Position numbers and translations under genes: made by a program | In this document: one piece after another, positions 22,846 through 30,229 of the stretch | Position numbering within the stretch: position 1 is the stretch's first letter | How the letters are laid out: the number at the start of each line of letters is the position of its first letter | Notes under the pieces: generated by a model | What the model was told of the DNA's origin: nothing | The model's input: only the letters and a program-made list of their open reading frames with translations | The model's database searches: none | Virus record (IMG/VR): IMGVR_UViG_3300045107_000843 | Span: 1-33,247 of that record | Direction: 5' to 3' (one strand) | Length of the DNA: 33,247 nt | From: a virus

Positions 22846-24486
22846 GTCTTGATCCTCAGTGGATTGAAAGTTGGAATCACAGGTGAATACGAAGCGGTCA
22901 GCCTGGTCCTGCACTGCCACTTCCGGTCCCATCCGGCCCTCATCTACGAGGGCAAGGTGGTTGCCGCGAATTTCACGCTGGACGTAGTCATAAGGCTGAC
23001 CATTCCAGGTGCCGGGCGTCGCGTCGTAGCGGCAGCGATAGCCGCACGAAAGCTCGCGTTTGCCCTGTTCGATCCTGGTCTTCATCGCTTGGGAGAAGAC
23101 CCGCAGGTTGCCGTAGAGAACGCCGTCCTTGAAGTAGACGTTCTCGCCGATGACGCCTTGCACCCCCTTCTTTTCGGCAGGGGTGAGGCCTTCATCCTCG
23201 GCGCCGAGCATGGTGTGGTTGTCGATCCACGGGGAGAGCTTGAAGCTCTCGATCGCCTCGGCGCTGCTCAGCTCTTCCGCCGGCCGGTAGACGCGGTACA
23301 TGGCCTGCGGGTCCGGCGCGTCCGGGATCTGGTTGCCGCGGTACTCGAAAATCCCGACCTTGGAAATCGGGTTGTTCTCGACGGTCATGTAACCGTTGAG
23401 GTCGATATCGCGCTTGTCTTCCGCTACCGCAGAATCCTTGGAAGGGGGTATACTTTGCTCTGCCCCCTTCGCAGGCTGGTTCTTCTCCTCCCCGGAAACG
23501 GGTTGGGCCCCAGGCACACCGGTTGGGGGCTTTGCTTTTGCGGATGACACGATGAAGTGGTCGTAGTGCTCGTGTCCGTCGCGCTTCTCGTGCGTGACGA
23601 TTCCCACCTCGAAATCCTCGCCGCCCATCGAAACTTTGGCCGTGTACTTGTGCGCGGCCTTGATGTGTGCGCGCGCCAGGCGGTCCGGAACCGAACCGCT
23701 GTAGGACGCCTTCTCCAGCATCTGGGGCAGCGCAGCAATCAGCTTGATTTCTGGCGGATTGGCGCCGTTCAGGGAATGCTTCAGGCCCTGGCGCGTCACC
23801 TTGATGTCGTGGCCCGAGTTCGAGTTCTTGAACGACTTGCCGGCGATATGCTCCTCGGCATACTTCATCGCGGCCTTGCGCAGTTCCTTCGTGTCGCTGT
23901 GCTCGCCTACTTCCTTCCCCGTAAGGCTGGCGTGGGCCTCGCCACCGCCTTCACCGAACTGGCCGTTGGCTGCTCGCGGATGCTTCGACTCATCGAAGTC
24001 GGCGTCCATGCCGAAGTTGCGCGGGTTGGCCGCGAGGATCTGCTCCGCAACGCCAGGGTGCAGCGGCGAGGGCAGGGCGCTCGGCCGGCACCACTGCCAG
24101 GCCAGGCTCTCGTCGTTCAGGATCGGCTCGAAGGCCTCGGTCTCGCACACGAACAGCGCGAAGCCGTTCTCGGTGAGCACCGGCACCAGGTCCTCGGGGA
24201 AGTGCGCAATTTCCTCGTAGCTTTCGCGCATTGCCGCGACGGCGGGTTCTTCGCCGGGCTCGATGTGCCCTGCCGGGAAAGACCAGTGGCCGGGATAGGC
24301 ATTGGTGTCGTGGCCGCGCTGGATAAGCAGCACTTCCGGCCCGGCAAAGTAGGCGATGCCGGCGGCCACCGCGGCGCTCGCCTCGACCGCAGGTTCCGCG
24401 CGATCGAACGCAATGCCCATGCGCGACCAGGCGGACAACAGGCGACCGGCCTGCTCAGCCTTGCGGTGCGTACGGGCGCGAGCCAT
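22141..24486 (-). CDS. NUDIX-LPD3-prohead protease-scaffold fusion
   Basis: The 781-aa protein has at least four parts. Residues about 38-165 are a NUDIX hydrolase with box GHIEPGE...RESYEEI (G73, E79, R87, E88, E91, E92). Residues about 237-313 resemble the LPD3 polyvalent-protein domain (LKHSLNGANPPEIKLIAALP, then HYDHFIV). Residues about 358-530 are a DUF2213 prohead protease (RDIDLNGYMTVENNPISKVG; candidate catalytic residues S480 in ELSCGYRC and H510 in GNHLALVDEGR). Residues 548-781 are scaffold-like. Packing a nucleotide-pyrophosphatase-type domain onto a maturation protease is unusual; the NUDIX substrate is unknown. It follows a small disordered protein with little intergenic space. 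Confidence 0.87.
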   Translation of the reverse strand: MARARTHRKAEQAGRLLSAWSRMGIAFDRAEPAVEASAAVAAGIAYFAGPEVLLIQRGHDTNAYPGHWSFPAGHIEPGEEPAVAAMRESYEEIAHFPEDLVPVLTENGFALFVCETEAFEPILNDESLAWQWCRPSALPSPLHPGVAEQILAANPRNFGMDADFDESKHPRAANGQFGEGGGEAHASLTGKEVGEHSDTKELRKAAMKYAEEHIAGKSFKNSNSGHDIKVTRQGLKHSLNGANPPEIKLIAALPQMLEKASYSGSVPDRLARAHIKAAHKYTAKVSMGGEDFEVGIVTHEKRDGHEHYDHFIVSSAKAKPPTGVPGAQPVSGEEKNQPAKGAEQSIPPSKDSAVAEDKRDIDLNGYMTVENNPISKVGIFEYRGNQIPDAPDPQAMYRVYRPAEELSSAEAIESFKLSPWIDNHTMLGAEDEGLTPAEKKGVQGVIGENVYFKDGVLYGNLRVFSQAMKTRIEQGKRELSCGYRCRYDATPGTWNGQPYDYVQREIRGNHLALVDEGRMGPEVAVQDQADRFVFTCDSNFQSTEDQDMDQPSNNAPQGGGSSGVTLESLVAQLNELVKAVAAFKAAQGGGDPGAGDPAANADDPDANAEGANDGDPMANLTKTVDALCQRMDALEGKKVATDNADPGPGDGTPKKQDDDPSGTNEGKGPVLSNPGAMDAKEVDAKVAAGVRSAQEQIVKKTSLAAKVSQFTGAFDHAEMLTEQEVATYACKKLELKPAKGAELATLNGYLHGRTPPAQQKTTAMDSAAGGADWLAKQMSPV

Positions 24487-24488
24487 GT

Positions 24489-24830
24489 TCAGCCCAGCCG
24501 CTCCACCAGACGCTGAATGAGCGCCTTGGCCTGGGCTTCGAAATGGTGCAGGATGCCCATGTTTTCGAAGTGATGGACCTTCCCCATCAGCACATGCAAT
24601 TCACCCAGCAGGCCGCCCGTCGTGGGTTCTTCGGGTGCCGCGCCGCCCTCCGCTGCAGGGGCGCCAGGAAGGGGAGCGCCATCGGTCGCCGAGTCCGAAG
24701 TTGCAGCGGAAGCGTCTCCCGACGTGGGCGGCGCGGCAGTGGTCTCGCTGGGCGCGGCCTGGCCGCTGCTCTCTTGCGAATCGTTCGGCTGCGCGTCGGC
24801 GCCGGCCGGGGTGTTGGCTTCATTTTCCAC
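24489..24830 (-). CDS. Small disordered protein with helical C-terminus
   Basis: The 113-aa protein is Ala/Pro/Ser/Thr/Glu-rich and acidic through about residue 70. It ends in a helix, LGELHVLMGKVHHFENMGIL, and HHFEAQAKALIQRLVERLG. The start is a GTG at 24830 with GGAG seven bases upstream, overlapping the minor head gene end. It lies between the minor head and protease genes, so it may be a minor capsid or scaffold accessory. No family is recognised. Confidence 0.7.
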   Translation of the reverse strand: MENEANTPAGADAQPNDSQESSGQAAPSETTAAPPTSGDASAATSDSATDGAPLPGAPAAEGGAAPEEPTTGGLLGELHVLMGKVHHFENMGILHHFEAQAKALIQRLVERLG

Positions 24831-25695
24831 TTGGGTTCTCCTTTGGCTTGAAAATCACGGGCCGGGCGATGCAATGGCATTGCGGCAGGGTGCCGGGCAT
24901 GCCATAGACCGGGCGCCCGTACATCTCGCCGATGTAAGGGGGTGTGTCGTAACGAAAAATGCCGCCGTTCAGTCCCCGGTGGCCGTCAACGGTTTGGTCG
25001 GGGCGGGCAGCGTGCAGCTTCCGCGCGTGGTCGCCGCGGCGCCCGCTGTGCACCCATTCGAATTCCTCGATGCCGAGGCTCTTGCAGCGCTCGGCGTTCA
25101 CCGCCTGGAAGACCTTGCGCGTCTGGTCGCCGGCCACGGCGCGCGCCTTGCGGATGCTCTGCGGGTACCGCTGCTGCATGTACGGCACCAGTTCCTTGAG
25201 CCCCTGGCCGCCGGTGATGGAGCGCATCGTGGCGCCGCCGACGTCGGCCAAGTACTTCTCGGGGATGGTGCGCACCAGCTGCGCGGCCTCGTTCGAGGAC
25301 GCGGTGATGATCTCCTGGATGCGGCTATTCATCAGGCTGGCATCCAGCTTCAGGCCTTCGCCGACATCGCGTAGGCTGGCCTCGATCGATCGCTGCGAGT
25401 GCGTGAGCGTGCGGGTCACCATGCGCTTGACCGCGCGGCTGCCCCATTTGCGGAACAGCGGCGTGTACTTGTCGCGCACCTCGTTGAGGATGATGCGCGC
25501 GCGTGCTGCGGGGTTGCCGCCGTCAGGCAGGGCGGCGTCCATGGCGTAGCCGGGATGCTCAAGCAGCTGGCGCAGGCGCTTCTCGGTCTCCTCGTGCATC
25601 TTCCGCACGAGCGTGATTACGGTGTTCCCGAAGTCCTCAGCAACGCCGGCCGAGGAGACCAGGGGCTTACCCCGGACCCGGTTGTCCGGCGCCAC
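24820..25695 (-). CDS. Minor head protein (Mu F/SPP1 gp7-like)
   Basis: The 291-aa protein contains a helical N-terminal region and the C-terminal Phage_Mu_F signature: NAERCKSLGIEEFEWVHSGR, GDHARKLH, a Gly-rich link, and CHCIARPVIFKP preceded by YGMPGTLPQ. These proteins sit inside the head near the portal and help DNA ejection. The start is a GTG at 25695, overlapping the end of the portal gene. Confidence 0.88.
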   Translation of the reverse strand: MAPDNRVRGKPLVSSAGVAEDFGNTVITLVRKMHEETEKRLRQLLEHPGYAMDAALPDGGNPAARARIILNEVRDKYTPLFRKWGSRAVKRMVTRTLTHSQRSIEASLRDVGEGLKLDASLMNSRIQEIITASSNEAAQLVRTIPEKYLADVGGATMRSITGGQGLKELVPYMQQRYPQSIRKARAVAGDQTRKVFQAVNAERCKSLGIEEFEWVHSGRRGDHARKLHAARPDQTVDGHRGLNGGIFRYDTPPYIGEMYGRPVYGMPGTLPQCHCIARPVIFKPKENPSGK

Positions 25696-27187
25696 CGGTG
25701 ATCCCCAGTTCGATTGCCGCAGCTACCGCCTCGTCATCAAGGCCCAGGTCCCGCAGCACTTCCTCGTCTTCGTCGTCATGGCCGAGCGTGTTGTAGCCGG
25801 AATCGCGGTCCGTGGCCAGGCGGCGGCGCACTTCCTCCGGTTGCAGCACGCCAGCCTCGATGTAGCCCTTGTCGGTCTGGCCCTTCTTGCTGTTCAGTTC
25901 AGCCAGCTCCTCGGCGGTCGGCGTATCGGTCGGGTTCCACGTCACCGTGGTCTCCACCTCGTCGTCCGGGCAGTAGGAGCGCAGCACCAGCGCGTGGTGG
26001 CGCTCGACAAAGGCCGTGAGGTCGTGCTCCTGCAGGCTCTCCAACTCTTCGTGGTAGTTGGCTTCCTCGTACTCGCCAGTGGCGTTGAAGCCCTTGGGCG
26101 AGGTGCCGAGCAGCTTCGTCGCCGGGACGTTCGACGCCGCGGCCACGAGCTGGTACTGGTTCATGATCGTGTTATCGAGGTCGCCTAGCGAGGTCTCGAA
26201 CTGCTGGAACTGATCGCCTTCCATGCCGAGCCACACGCCGTGGTTGTTGGCCATCTCGTTCATGCGGCCAACGCGCGCGAGAACGTCATCGCCGGCAGCC
26301 ACCATGGATTCATCTGTGGTGGTGACATGGCGCAGGCGCTTGGACATGGCCAGCAGCGGGCCTTCATTCGCTGTGCGCTCGGCCGCGTAGACGCGCTCCA
26401 TGATCAGCTGCGGTACTGGCATGCCGCCATAGAGGTAGGCAGGCTTGAGCAGATCCGCGACTTCCATGTTGCGGAAGATGGCCAGGTGCGAGCGGTGATA
26501 GCGCCGGCCGCCCACGCGCCAGTAAAGCGGCTCGTAGAAGTGCTGGTCGCCCGGGTTAGAGACGTTCGTCACCTCGGGCACAACCCAGTACGGGTCCACC
26601 TGGGTGATGCCCTTGTAGCTGCCGGGCGTCACGCCATCAATGTTGAACGGCTTCTCGTAGTACTCGGGATCGGTGGATTCGACATTGAACACGGCGATGC
26701 GAATGCCGAAGATGCGCCCGAATCGCACGAACTGCTCCGCGTTCCAGCGCAGCTTGAACTTCTTGTCGTACTTCTTGATCACCGCCTCAGCCTCTTTGCT
26801 GAGTTCGCTGCCATCGACGGTGACGACTTCAAAGCCGTTCCGGGTCGCGTCGCGCGCGGGGATCGAACACGCCTTGTTGATCAGCCAGTTCTGGGTGAGC
26901 AGCGCGCAGACCTGGTAGCCGATGAAACCTTGGCTGGCGTACCAGTTCAGCTGCGCTTCGTTCAAGCTGCCCCAGCCGTTGAACTGGGCTTTCAGACCCG
27001 AGTCACCTCCGGCGTTGTCCTGCGCGGTACCGGCGGCGGCCTTCGGGTGCTTGGACAGGATGAAGTTCAGCACGTCGCCGGCACCCACCAGCGGGCGGGC
27101 GCTGCCGTCCGCGACGTGGGTGGAGAAGATCGAGCGCGCGCGCGAGGGCGTGGGCTCTTCCTTCTGTCGGCGAAACCAGTTGAACAT
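25667..27187 (-). CDS. Portal protein, DUF1073 family
   Basis: The 506-aa portal forms the dodecameric gate for DNA packaging. It has the DUF1073 pattern: GFIGYQVCALLTQNWLINKA, ARDATRNGFEVV, RFGRIFGIRIAVFNVES, VGGRRYHRSHLAIFRN, and AASNVPATKLLGTSPKGFNA. Some database entries for this family carry an 'Acb1-like' label from related proteins; I see no separate nuclease-type domain here. AGAGGG precedes the ATG, four bases after the terminase stop region. Confidence 0.93.
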   Translation of the reverse strand: MFNWFRRQKEEPTPSRARSIFSTHVADGSARPLVGAGDVLNFILSKHPKAAAGTAQDNAGGDSGLKAQFNGWGSLNEAQLNWYASQGFIGYQVCALLTQNWLINKACSIPARDATRNGFEVVTVDGSELSKEAEAVIKKYDKKFKLRWNAEQFVRFGRIFGIRIAVFNVESTDPEYYEKPFNIDGVTPGSYKGITQVDPYWVVPEVTNVSNPGDQHFYEPLYWRVGGRRYHRSHLAIFRNMEVADLLKPAYLYGGMPVPQLIMERVYAAERTANEGPLLAMSKRLRHVTTTDESMVAAGDDVLARVGRMNEMANNHGVWLGMEGDQFQQFETSLGDLDNTIMNQYQLVAAASNVPATKLLGTSPKGFNATGEYEEANYHEELESLQEHDLTAFVERHHALVLRSYCPDDEVETTVTWNPTDTPTAEELAELNSKKGQTDKGYIEAGVLQPEEVRRRLATDRDSGYNTLGHDDEDEEVLRDLGLDDEAVAAAIELGITGGAGQPGPG

Positions 27188-28582
27188 TTACACCCTCTGA
27201 AAAATCGAGTTCTTCCGGTTCAAGTGCATTTCATAGGCACCCGCACTGGCGTCGGCGTCATCGTCGTGCGCCGCTTCGGGGAAGCCTTCAAGGCAGGCGA
27301 AGTAGGCATCGTTCCAAAGCCCGCGCACGACCTTCACGTTCCCGGCCTTTGCCTGCGAGCTAAAAGGCCCGAAGCGGGTGACCTTGTCTCCGGTCTCGCG
27401 CTCGTAGCCGACGGAGAAGCCGGCGAGCTGCTTGACCATGTAGTTGGCTTGCGCCTTGCCGGCCTGGCCAGGGTCTTGCGGAAGGCCGACGCGGCAGGTG
27501 CGCCCGTCAGCTTTGGCGGTGTTCTTGATCGCTGTTTCCACGTCGCCAGGCCCGGATTGCATGCGCTCGACGTGCGCGATCACGATGATCTTGGTTTCGC
27601 GGCTGTAGCCCATCTTGAGGCCCACAGTCCAGTCGGGATCGTTGTCTTCGTTCTTCTCGGTGGCGGCCAGGTCCCAATACCGCACCCACTTCAGGTCGGC
27701 GGGCACCTCGTCCGGCTCGATCACTTCGACCCAGGCGCGCTTGAAGTACATGCCGCTGGCCGGGCGAATTTTCCAGTTGCCACCGAGCAGGCGCTTCTGT
27801 TCGACCTCCGGCAACGCAAGCAGGTTGGCCTTGTAGCCCGGATCCGCTTTCATCAGCGCCGGGTTGTCCGTGAGCTTGCCGGGGATGAACGTTACCGACT
27901 TCGGCTGAGGCTGCTCATCATGGTCAGGCGGCAGTTCCTCGTTGCCGTATTTCTCGACAAGCTCTTCCCGCGAGTCGCCCCAGATGATGGCGTCGCCGCG
28001 GCGGATGAACCAGCGCAGCACGCCGGCGCGCTCGGGGATCGGGAAGCCAGTGTCCTGGTCGATCCACCAGGCGATGAACTCGGCTACCCAGCTGTCCGCG
28101 TCCGGGTTGCAGGTGGCGCGCACATACGGGCGGACCCCGCACATCGTGCGGTTCCGCGACAGCATGTAGAAGAACTGGTACTTCGTGAAGTGCGTCAGCT
28201 CATCGAAGCCGATGAGCGGGACCGCGCTGCCCTGCCAATCGAGCACGGTGTGCTCGTGCTGCAGGTGCTTGAAGCTGACCGTCGCGCCGCTGGGGAAAAG
28301 GAACTGCGAGTCCCCGACCTTCGGCTGCGCGCCGAGGAGCGGATACAGCCGGCTCGCCTCATCCCAGAGGCCGCCCTCGTTGAAGATCTGTGGCGAGGTG
28401 CGGCGGAAGATGACGGCGCCGAATTCGCCGTTGCCGACGTGCCGCAGCGGCTCGGCCAGCAGGCCGAAGGTCTTGCCGCATCCCGCGGCGCCGCCGGCAA
28501 TGACGATGTCAGCCGGCGATGAAAGCCAATTCTCCTGGAAGCCCGGCTGCGGTCTAATTTCCCTGGTTGGGGTCTCGGCCAT
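27188..28582 (-). CDS. terL: Terminase large subunit
   Basis: The 464-aa packaging motor has an ATPase domain with Walker A GGAAGCGKT (residues 30-38), Walker B VPLIGFDE (121-128, D127/E128) and the coupling motif RATCNP (155-160). The C-terminal RNase H-fold nuclease domain has candidate metal ligands D304 (RYWDLAATEK), D370 (LPQDPG) and the acidic HDDDADASAGAY near residue 440. The start overlaps the small subunit gene by 29 bases. It cuts and pumps DNA into proheads together with the portal. Confidence 0.95.
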   Translation of the reverse strand: MAETPTREIRPQPGFQENWLSSPADIVIAGGAAGCGKTFGLLAEPLRHVGNGEFGAVIFRRTSPQIFNEGGLWDEASRLYPLLGAQPKVGDSQFLFPSGATVSFKHLQHEHTVLDWQGSAVPLIGFDELTHFTKYQFFYMLSRNRTMCGVRPYVRATCNPDADSWVAEFIAWWIDQDTGFPIPERAGVLRWFIRRGDAIIWGDSREELVEKYGNEELPPDHDEQPQPKSVTFIPGKLTDNPALMKADPGYKANLLALPEVEQKRLLGGNWKIRPASGMYFKRAWVEVIEPDEVPADLKWVRYWDLAATEKNEDNDPDWTVGLKMGYSRETKIIVIAHVERMQSGPGDVETAIKNTAKADGRTCRVGLPQDPGQAGKAQANYMVKQLAGFSVGYERETGDKVTRFGPFSSQAKAGNVKVVRGLWNDAYFACLEGFPEAAHDDDADASAGAYEMHLNRKNSIFQRV

Positions 28583-29261
28583 TGCTGGGCAGGTAGATCA
28601 TGACCGGTGGCGGCGCTGCCGGGAGCGGCTTACCGTCGGCACCGGTGTGCTCGTGCTTGTGCTTCTCGGTGTTCATGCCGAGGTGCTTGGCCACCATCTC
28701 CCAGGCCTTGTCCTGGGAGTTCATCTTGACCTCGATGCCGTCTTTCGTGACCTTCACGCCTGCGTACAGGGCGCGGGCGCCGGGCGACAGGTAGCGCGTG
28801 TCCTTGAAGAAGGGCGTTCCCACGCCTTCGCCGTGGCACTCCGGGCACTTGGGGTGCGGGTCGCGCGTGCCATCGTAGCCAAGCTCGGCCGTGATCGGCT
28901 CGTCGGGGTTCTCGCGCTGGCGCGCCGCGAGTTCGCCGGCGGTGAGTTGGTAGGCGAAGCCCTTGCCCCAGCAACAGCGGCAGCAGGTGCGCCGGAACTC
29001 CACCAGCTCGTTCGGATCGGCCGTGGCCATGGCGAGCCACTGGCGCAGCACGGTGTCGGCGTTGACCAGCGTGCGCGCAGACCGCGCGTCCATTGCCGCC
29101 TTGATCGCGTTGCAGATGACCTGGTCATCGAGCATGCGCGTGGCCTGCCTGCGCGCCGCGCTCTCGCTGTAGCCGGCGCGGATAGCCGCCTGGGTGCCAT
29201 TCAGGTCCACCAGGAATTCCTCGACAAAGCGCTTCTGGCGAGGATTAAGGGATGCGGACAT
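28554..29261 (-). CDS. terS: Terminase small subunit
   Basis: The 235-aa protein begins with the Terminase_2/XtmA motif LNPRQKRFVEEFLVDLNGTQ and AAIRAGYSESAARRQATRML, a DNA-binding helix-turn-helix. A middle Cys cluster (C93, C94, C96, C97 and C139, C142 in HPKCPECHGEG) suggests a zinc ribbon inserted after the HTH. GGAGG lies six bases upstream of the ATG. It recognises the packaging site for the large subunit, and follows the non-coding RNA-like region. Confidence 0.9.
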   Translation of the reverse strand: MSASLNPRQKRFVEEFLVDLNGTQAAIRAGYSESAARRQATRMLDDQVICNAIKAAMDARSARTLVNADTVLRQWLAMATADPNELVEFRRTCCRCCWGKGFAYQLTAGELAARQRENPDEPITAELGYDGTRDPHPKCPECHGEGVGTPFFKDTRYLSPGARALYAGVKVTKDGIEVKMNSQDKAWEMVAKHLGMNTEKHKHEHTGADGKPLPAAPPPVMIYLPSNGRDPNQGN

Positions 29262-29308
29262 GAAAGGCCTCCGGCGAGGGCGGCGCGCGCGGAGCGGCTG
29301 AAGAAATG

Positions 29309-29330
29309 GCCCAGCGCGTGAGCGCCGGGC
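29309..29330. other. Hairpin upstream of terS
   Basis: GCCC-A-GCGC (29309-29317) pairs with GCGC-C-GGGC (29322-29330) around a GTGA loop, with one A/C mismatch. It lies about 50 bases upstream of the small terminase start. It might be a translation or packaging-site element; no U-tract is present. Confidence 0.4.
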
Positions 29331-29366
29331 AATCCACCAAAGGAGGAGGGTGGAGGAGACAAACTG

Positions 29367-29920
29367 GAGTGGTGATGCCCACTCAGTAGCCGGCGCGGCA
29401 GAACCGCGTGGCTACCGGCTGGACACCGCACAGGCAACGCGTCCGACACCCTTTCGGAAAGGGACTAGGGGGTGCGACTTACGCCGTTAGCGGGGCAACT
29501 ACCCCTGCAAGGTACGAGGGCTGGCTACTCGCTGCGTCGCGGGCCCGTTGCGCCCCGGGAACCTCGCGACATCCGCTTTCACCAACAAGGAAGAAGCCGT
29601 TATCGTTGACGCTACCGTGCGTGGGGGCCTAGGGGATTAACCCGGGGCCTCGCGAGCCACCTTCACCGCGCGTGTCTCTGTCCGCCGCCGCTCACCCCTG
29701 ACAAGGCTTGCATTGGCACGGCACTGTCAGATGCCGCCAGCTTCTTGCTTGTTGGTGCCGTTTACGTTTCCGGCGCCTCAGCCCCTTTTGGGGAGGCCGC
29801 CCTTGCGCCCTCGCGGGCCATAAACCTGAACCCGGTTGCCCATCCGGGGTTCCGCACCGGGCATCCCCAGGGGAAACGGCTTAAGCACATTTGCCTCAGT
29901 TGGCGTAGTGGTTCCGTGCC
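29367..29920 (-). ncRNA. Candidate large structured non-coding RNA (ornate, tRNA-adjacent)
   Basis: The stretch between the tRNA and terminase (29262-29931) has no convincing gene on either strand but is densely structured. On the minus strand an 18-nt long-range helix joins 29757-29740 to 29597-29580 with 17 of 18 matches. GGCACGG (29920-29914) matches CCGTGCC (29721-29715), and GCCGTTT (29880-29874) matches AAACGGC (29763-29757). Local hairpins include GAACCCCGG/CCGGGTTC (29852-29828), GCCC-GCGA-GGGC with a GNRA loop (29818-29807), a bulged stem at 29797-29775, GTCGCG/CGCGAC (29570-29536), CCCTTT/AAAGGG (29463-29449), GTAGCC-CGCGG/CCGCG-GGCTAC (29415-29386) and GAGTGG/CCACTC (29384-29367). 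Location next to a phage tRNA recalls GOLLD and ROOL RNAs, but no sequence match to either is claimed. Ends are approximate. Confidence 0.6.
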
Positions 29921-29931
29921 TTGCTGCTGTG

Positions 29932-30007
29932 TGGTTGCGGGAGAACGATTCGAACGTCCGACAGCAGGGTTATGAGCCCCGCGCTCTACCGACTGAGCTA
30001 TCCCGCC
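29932..30007 (-). tRNA. tRNA-Met(CAU), hybrid initiator/elongator features
   Basis: A complete 76-nt cloverleaf including encoded CCA: acceptor GGCGGGA, D-arm GCTC-AGTCGGTA-GAGC, anticodon arm CGGGG-CTCATAA-CCCTG, variable loop CTGTC, T-arm GGACG-TTCGAAT-CGTTC, 3' TCCCGCAACCA. Anticodon CAU allows Met (initiator or elongator) or, if lysidine-modified, Ile2. The 1:72 position is a G-A mismatch, and three consecutive G-C pairs (29-31:39-41) close the anticodon loop; both are initiator-type features. The 11:24 pair is C:G, which is elongator-type. It lies on the late transcript after the promoter and terminator. Confidence 0.93.
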
Positions 30008-30111
30008 TTGATCTGATCTACATGGCGCGCCTACAAGGTTGACCATCGAGAGACTAGGCCTCGACGATACCTGCTAAGTTCGACGTGTCAAGCACTAGCG
30101 CAAATCGAAAA

Positions 30112-30144
30112 CAAAAAGCCCGCGCGGTTTGCACCGGGCGGGCT
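30112..30144 (-). terminator. Terminator (tR'-like) downstream of the late promoter
   Basis: A 7-bp stem, AGCCCGC (30117-30123) with GCGGGCT (30138-30144), is followed on minus by TTTTTG. Its end lies about 60 nt after the predicted transcription start, so it would make a short leader RNA unless polymerase is terminator-resistant. Confidence 0.78.
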
Positions 30145-30178
30145 CTGGTCGGATTTTTAGCTATGCCAACTAAGACGC

Positions 30179-30207
30179 TATATACGCCACGGTTTGGCGG
30201 GTGTCAA
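30179..30207 (-). promoter_or_regulatory. Strong sigma70 promoter (pR'-like late promoter)
   Basis: On the minus strand, -35 TTGACA (30207-30202) and -10 TATATA (30184-30179) are separated by exactly 17 bp, near consensus. The spacer contains an inverted repeat, CGCCA-N5-TGGCG, a possible protein-binding element. The promoter lies just after the stop of the Q-like gene and would start transcription near 30172. Confidence 0.78.
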
Positions 30208-30213
30208 CAACCC

Positions 30214-30229
30214 GGCCTTAAATAAGGCC
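30214..30229. other. Palindrome at the end of the Q-like gene
   Basis: GGCCTTA and TAAGGCC form a perfect 7-bp inverted repeat around two bases, spanning the stop codon of the regulator gene, directly upstream of the promoter -35. It may be an operator or hairpin. Confidence 0.5.

Noticed and set aside
25667-27187. Acb1-type anti-CBASS nuclease in the portal
   Set aside because: H-x-S/T pairs occur (in RRYHRSHL and RHVTTT), but they lie in conserved portal segments, and no separate 2H domain is seen.
15223-28522. Long plus-strand open frames, such as 15223-17685 (820 codons), 22132-23547 and 26240-28522
   Set aside because: They lie antisense to well-supported sheath, protease, portal and terminase genes, have Arg/Gly/Ala/Val-heavy shadow composition and show no domain. 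They reflect high GC.
29201-29632. Open frames in the non-coding stretch (82-codon minus, 74-codon plus)
   Set aside because: No SD, low-complexity Pro/Ser/Arg content, and overlap with strong RNA-like helices; the minus frame runs into terS.
29885-29925. Possible second tRNA on the plus strand (D-arm-like CAGTTGGCGTAGTGGTT)
   Set aside because: No acceptor stem, anticodon stem or T-loop could be built around it.
29932-30007. tRNA as an integration attachment site
   Set aside because: No integrase gene or duplicated tRNA end is visible in the window; the tRNA lies inside the late transcript.
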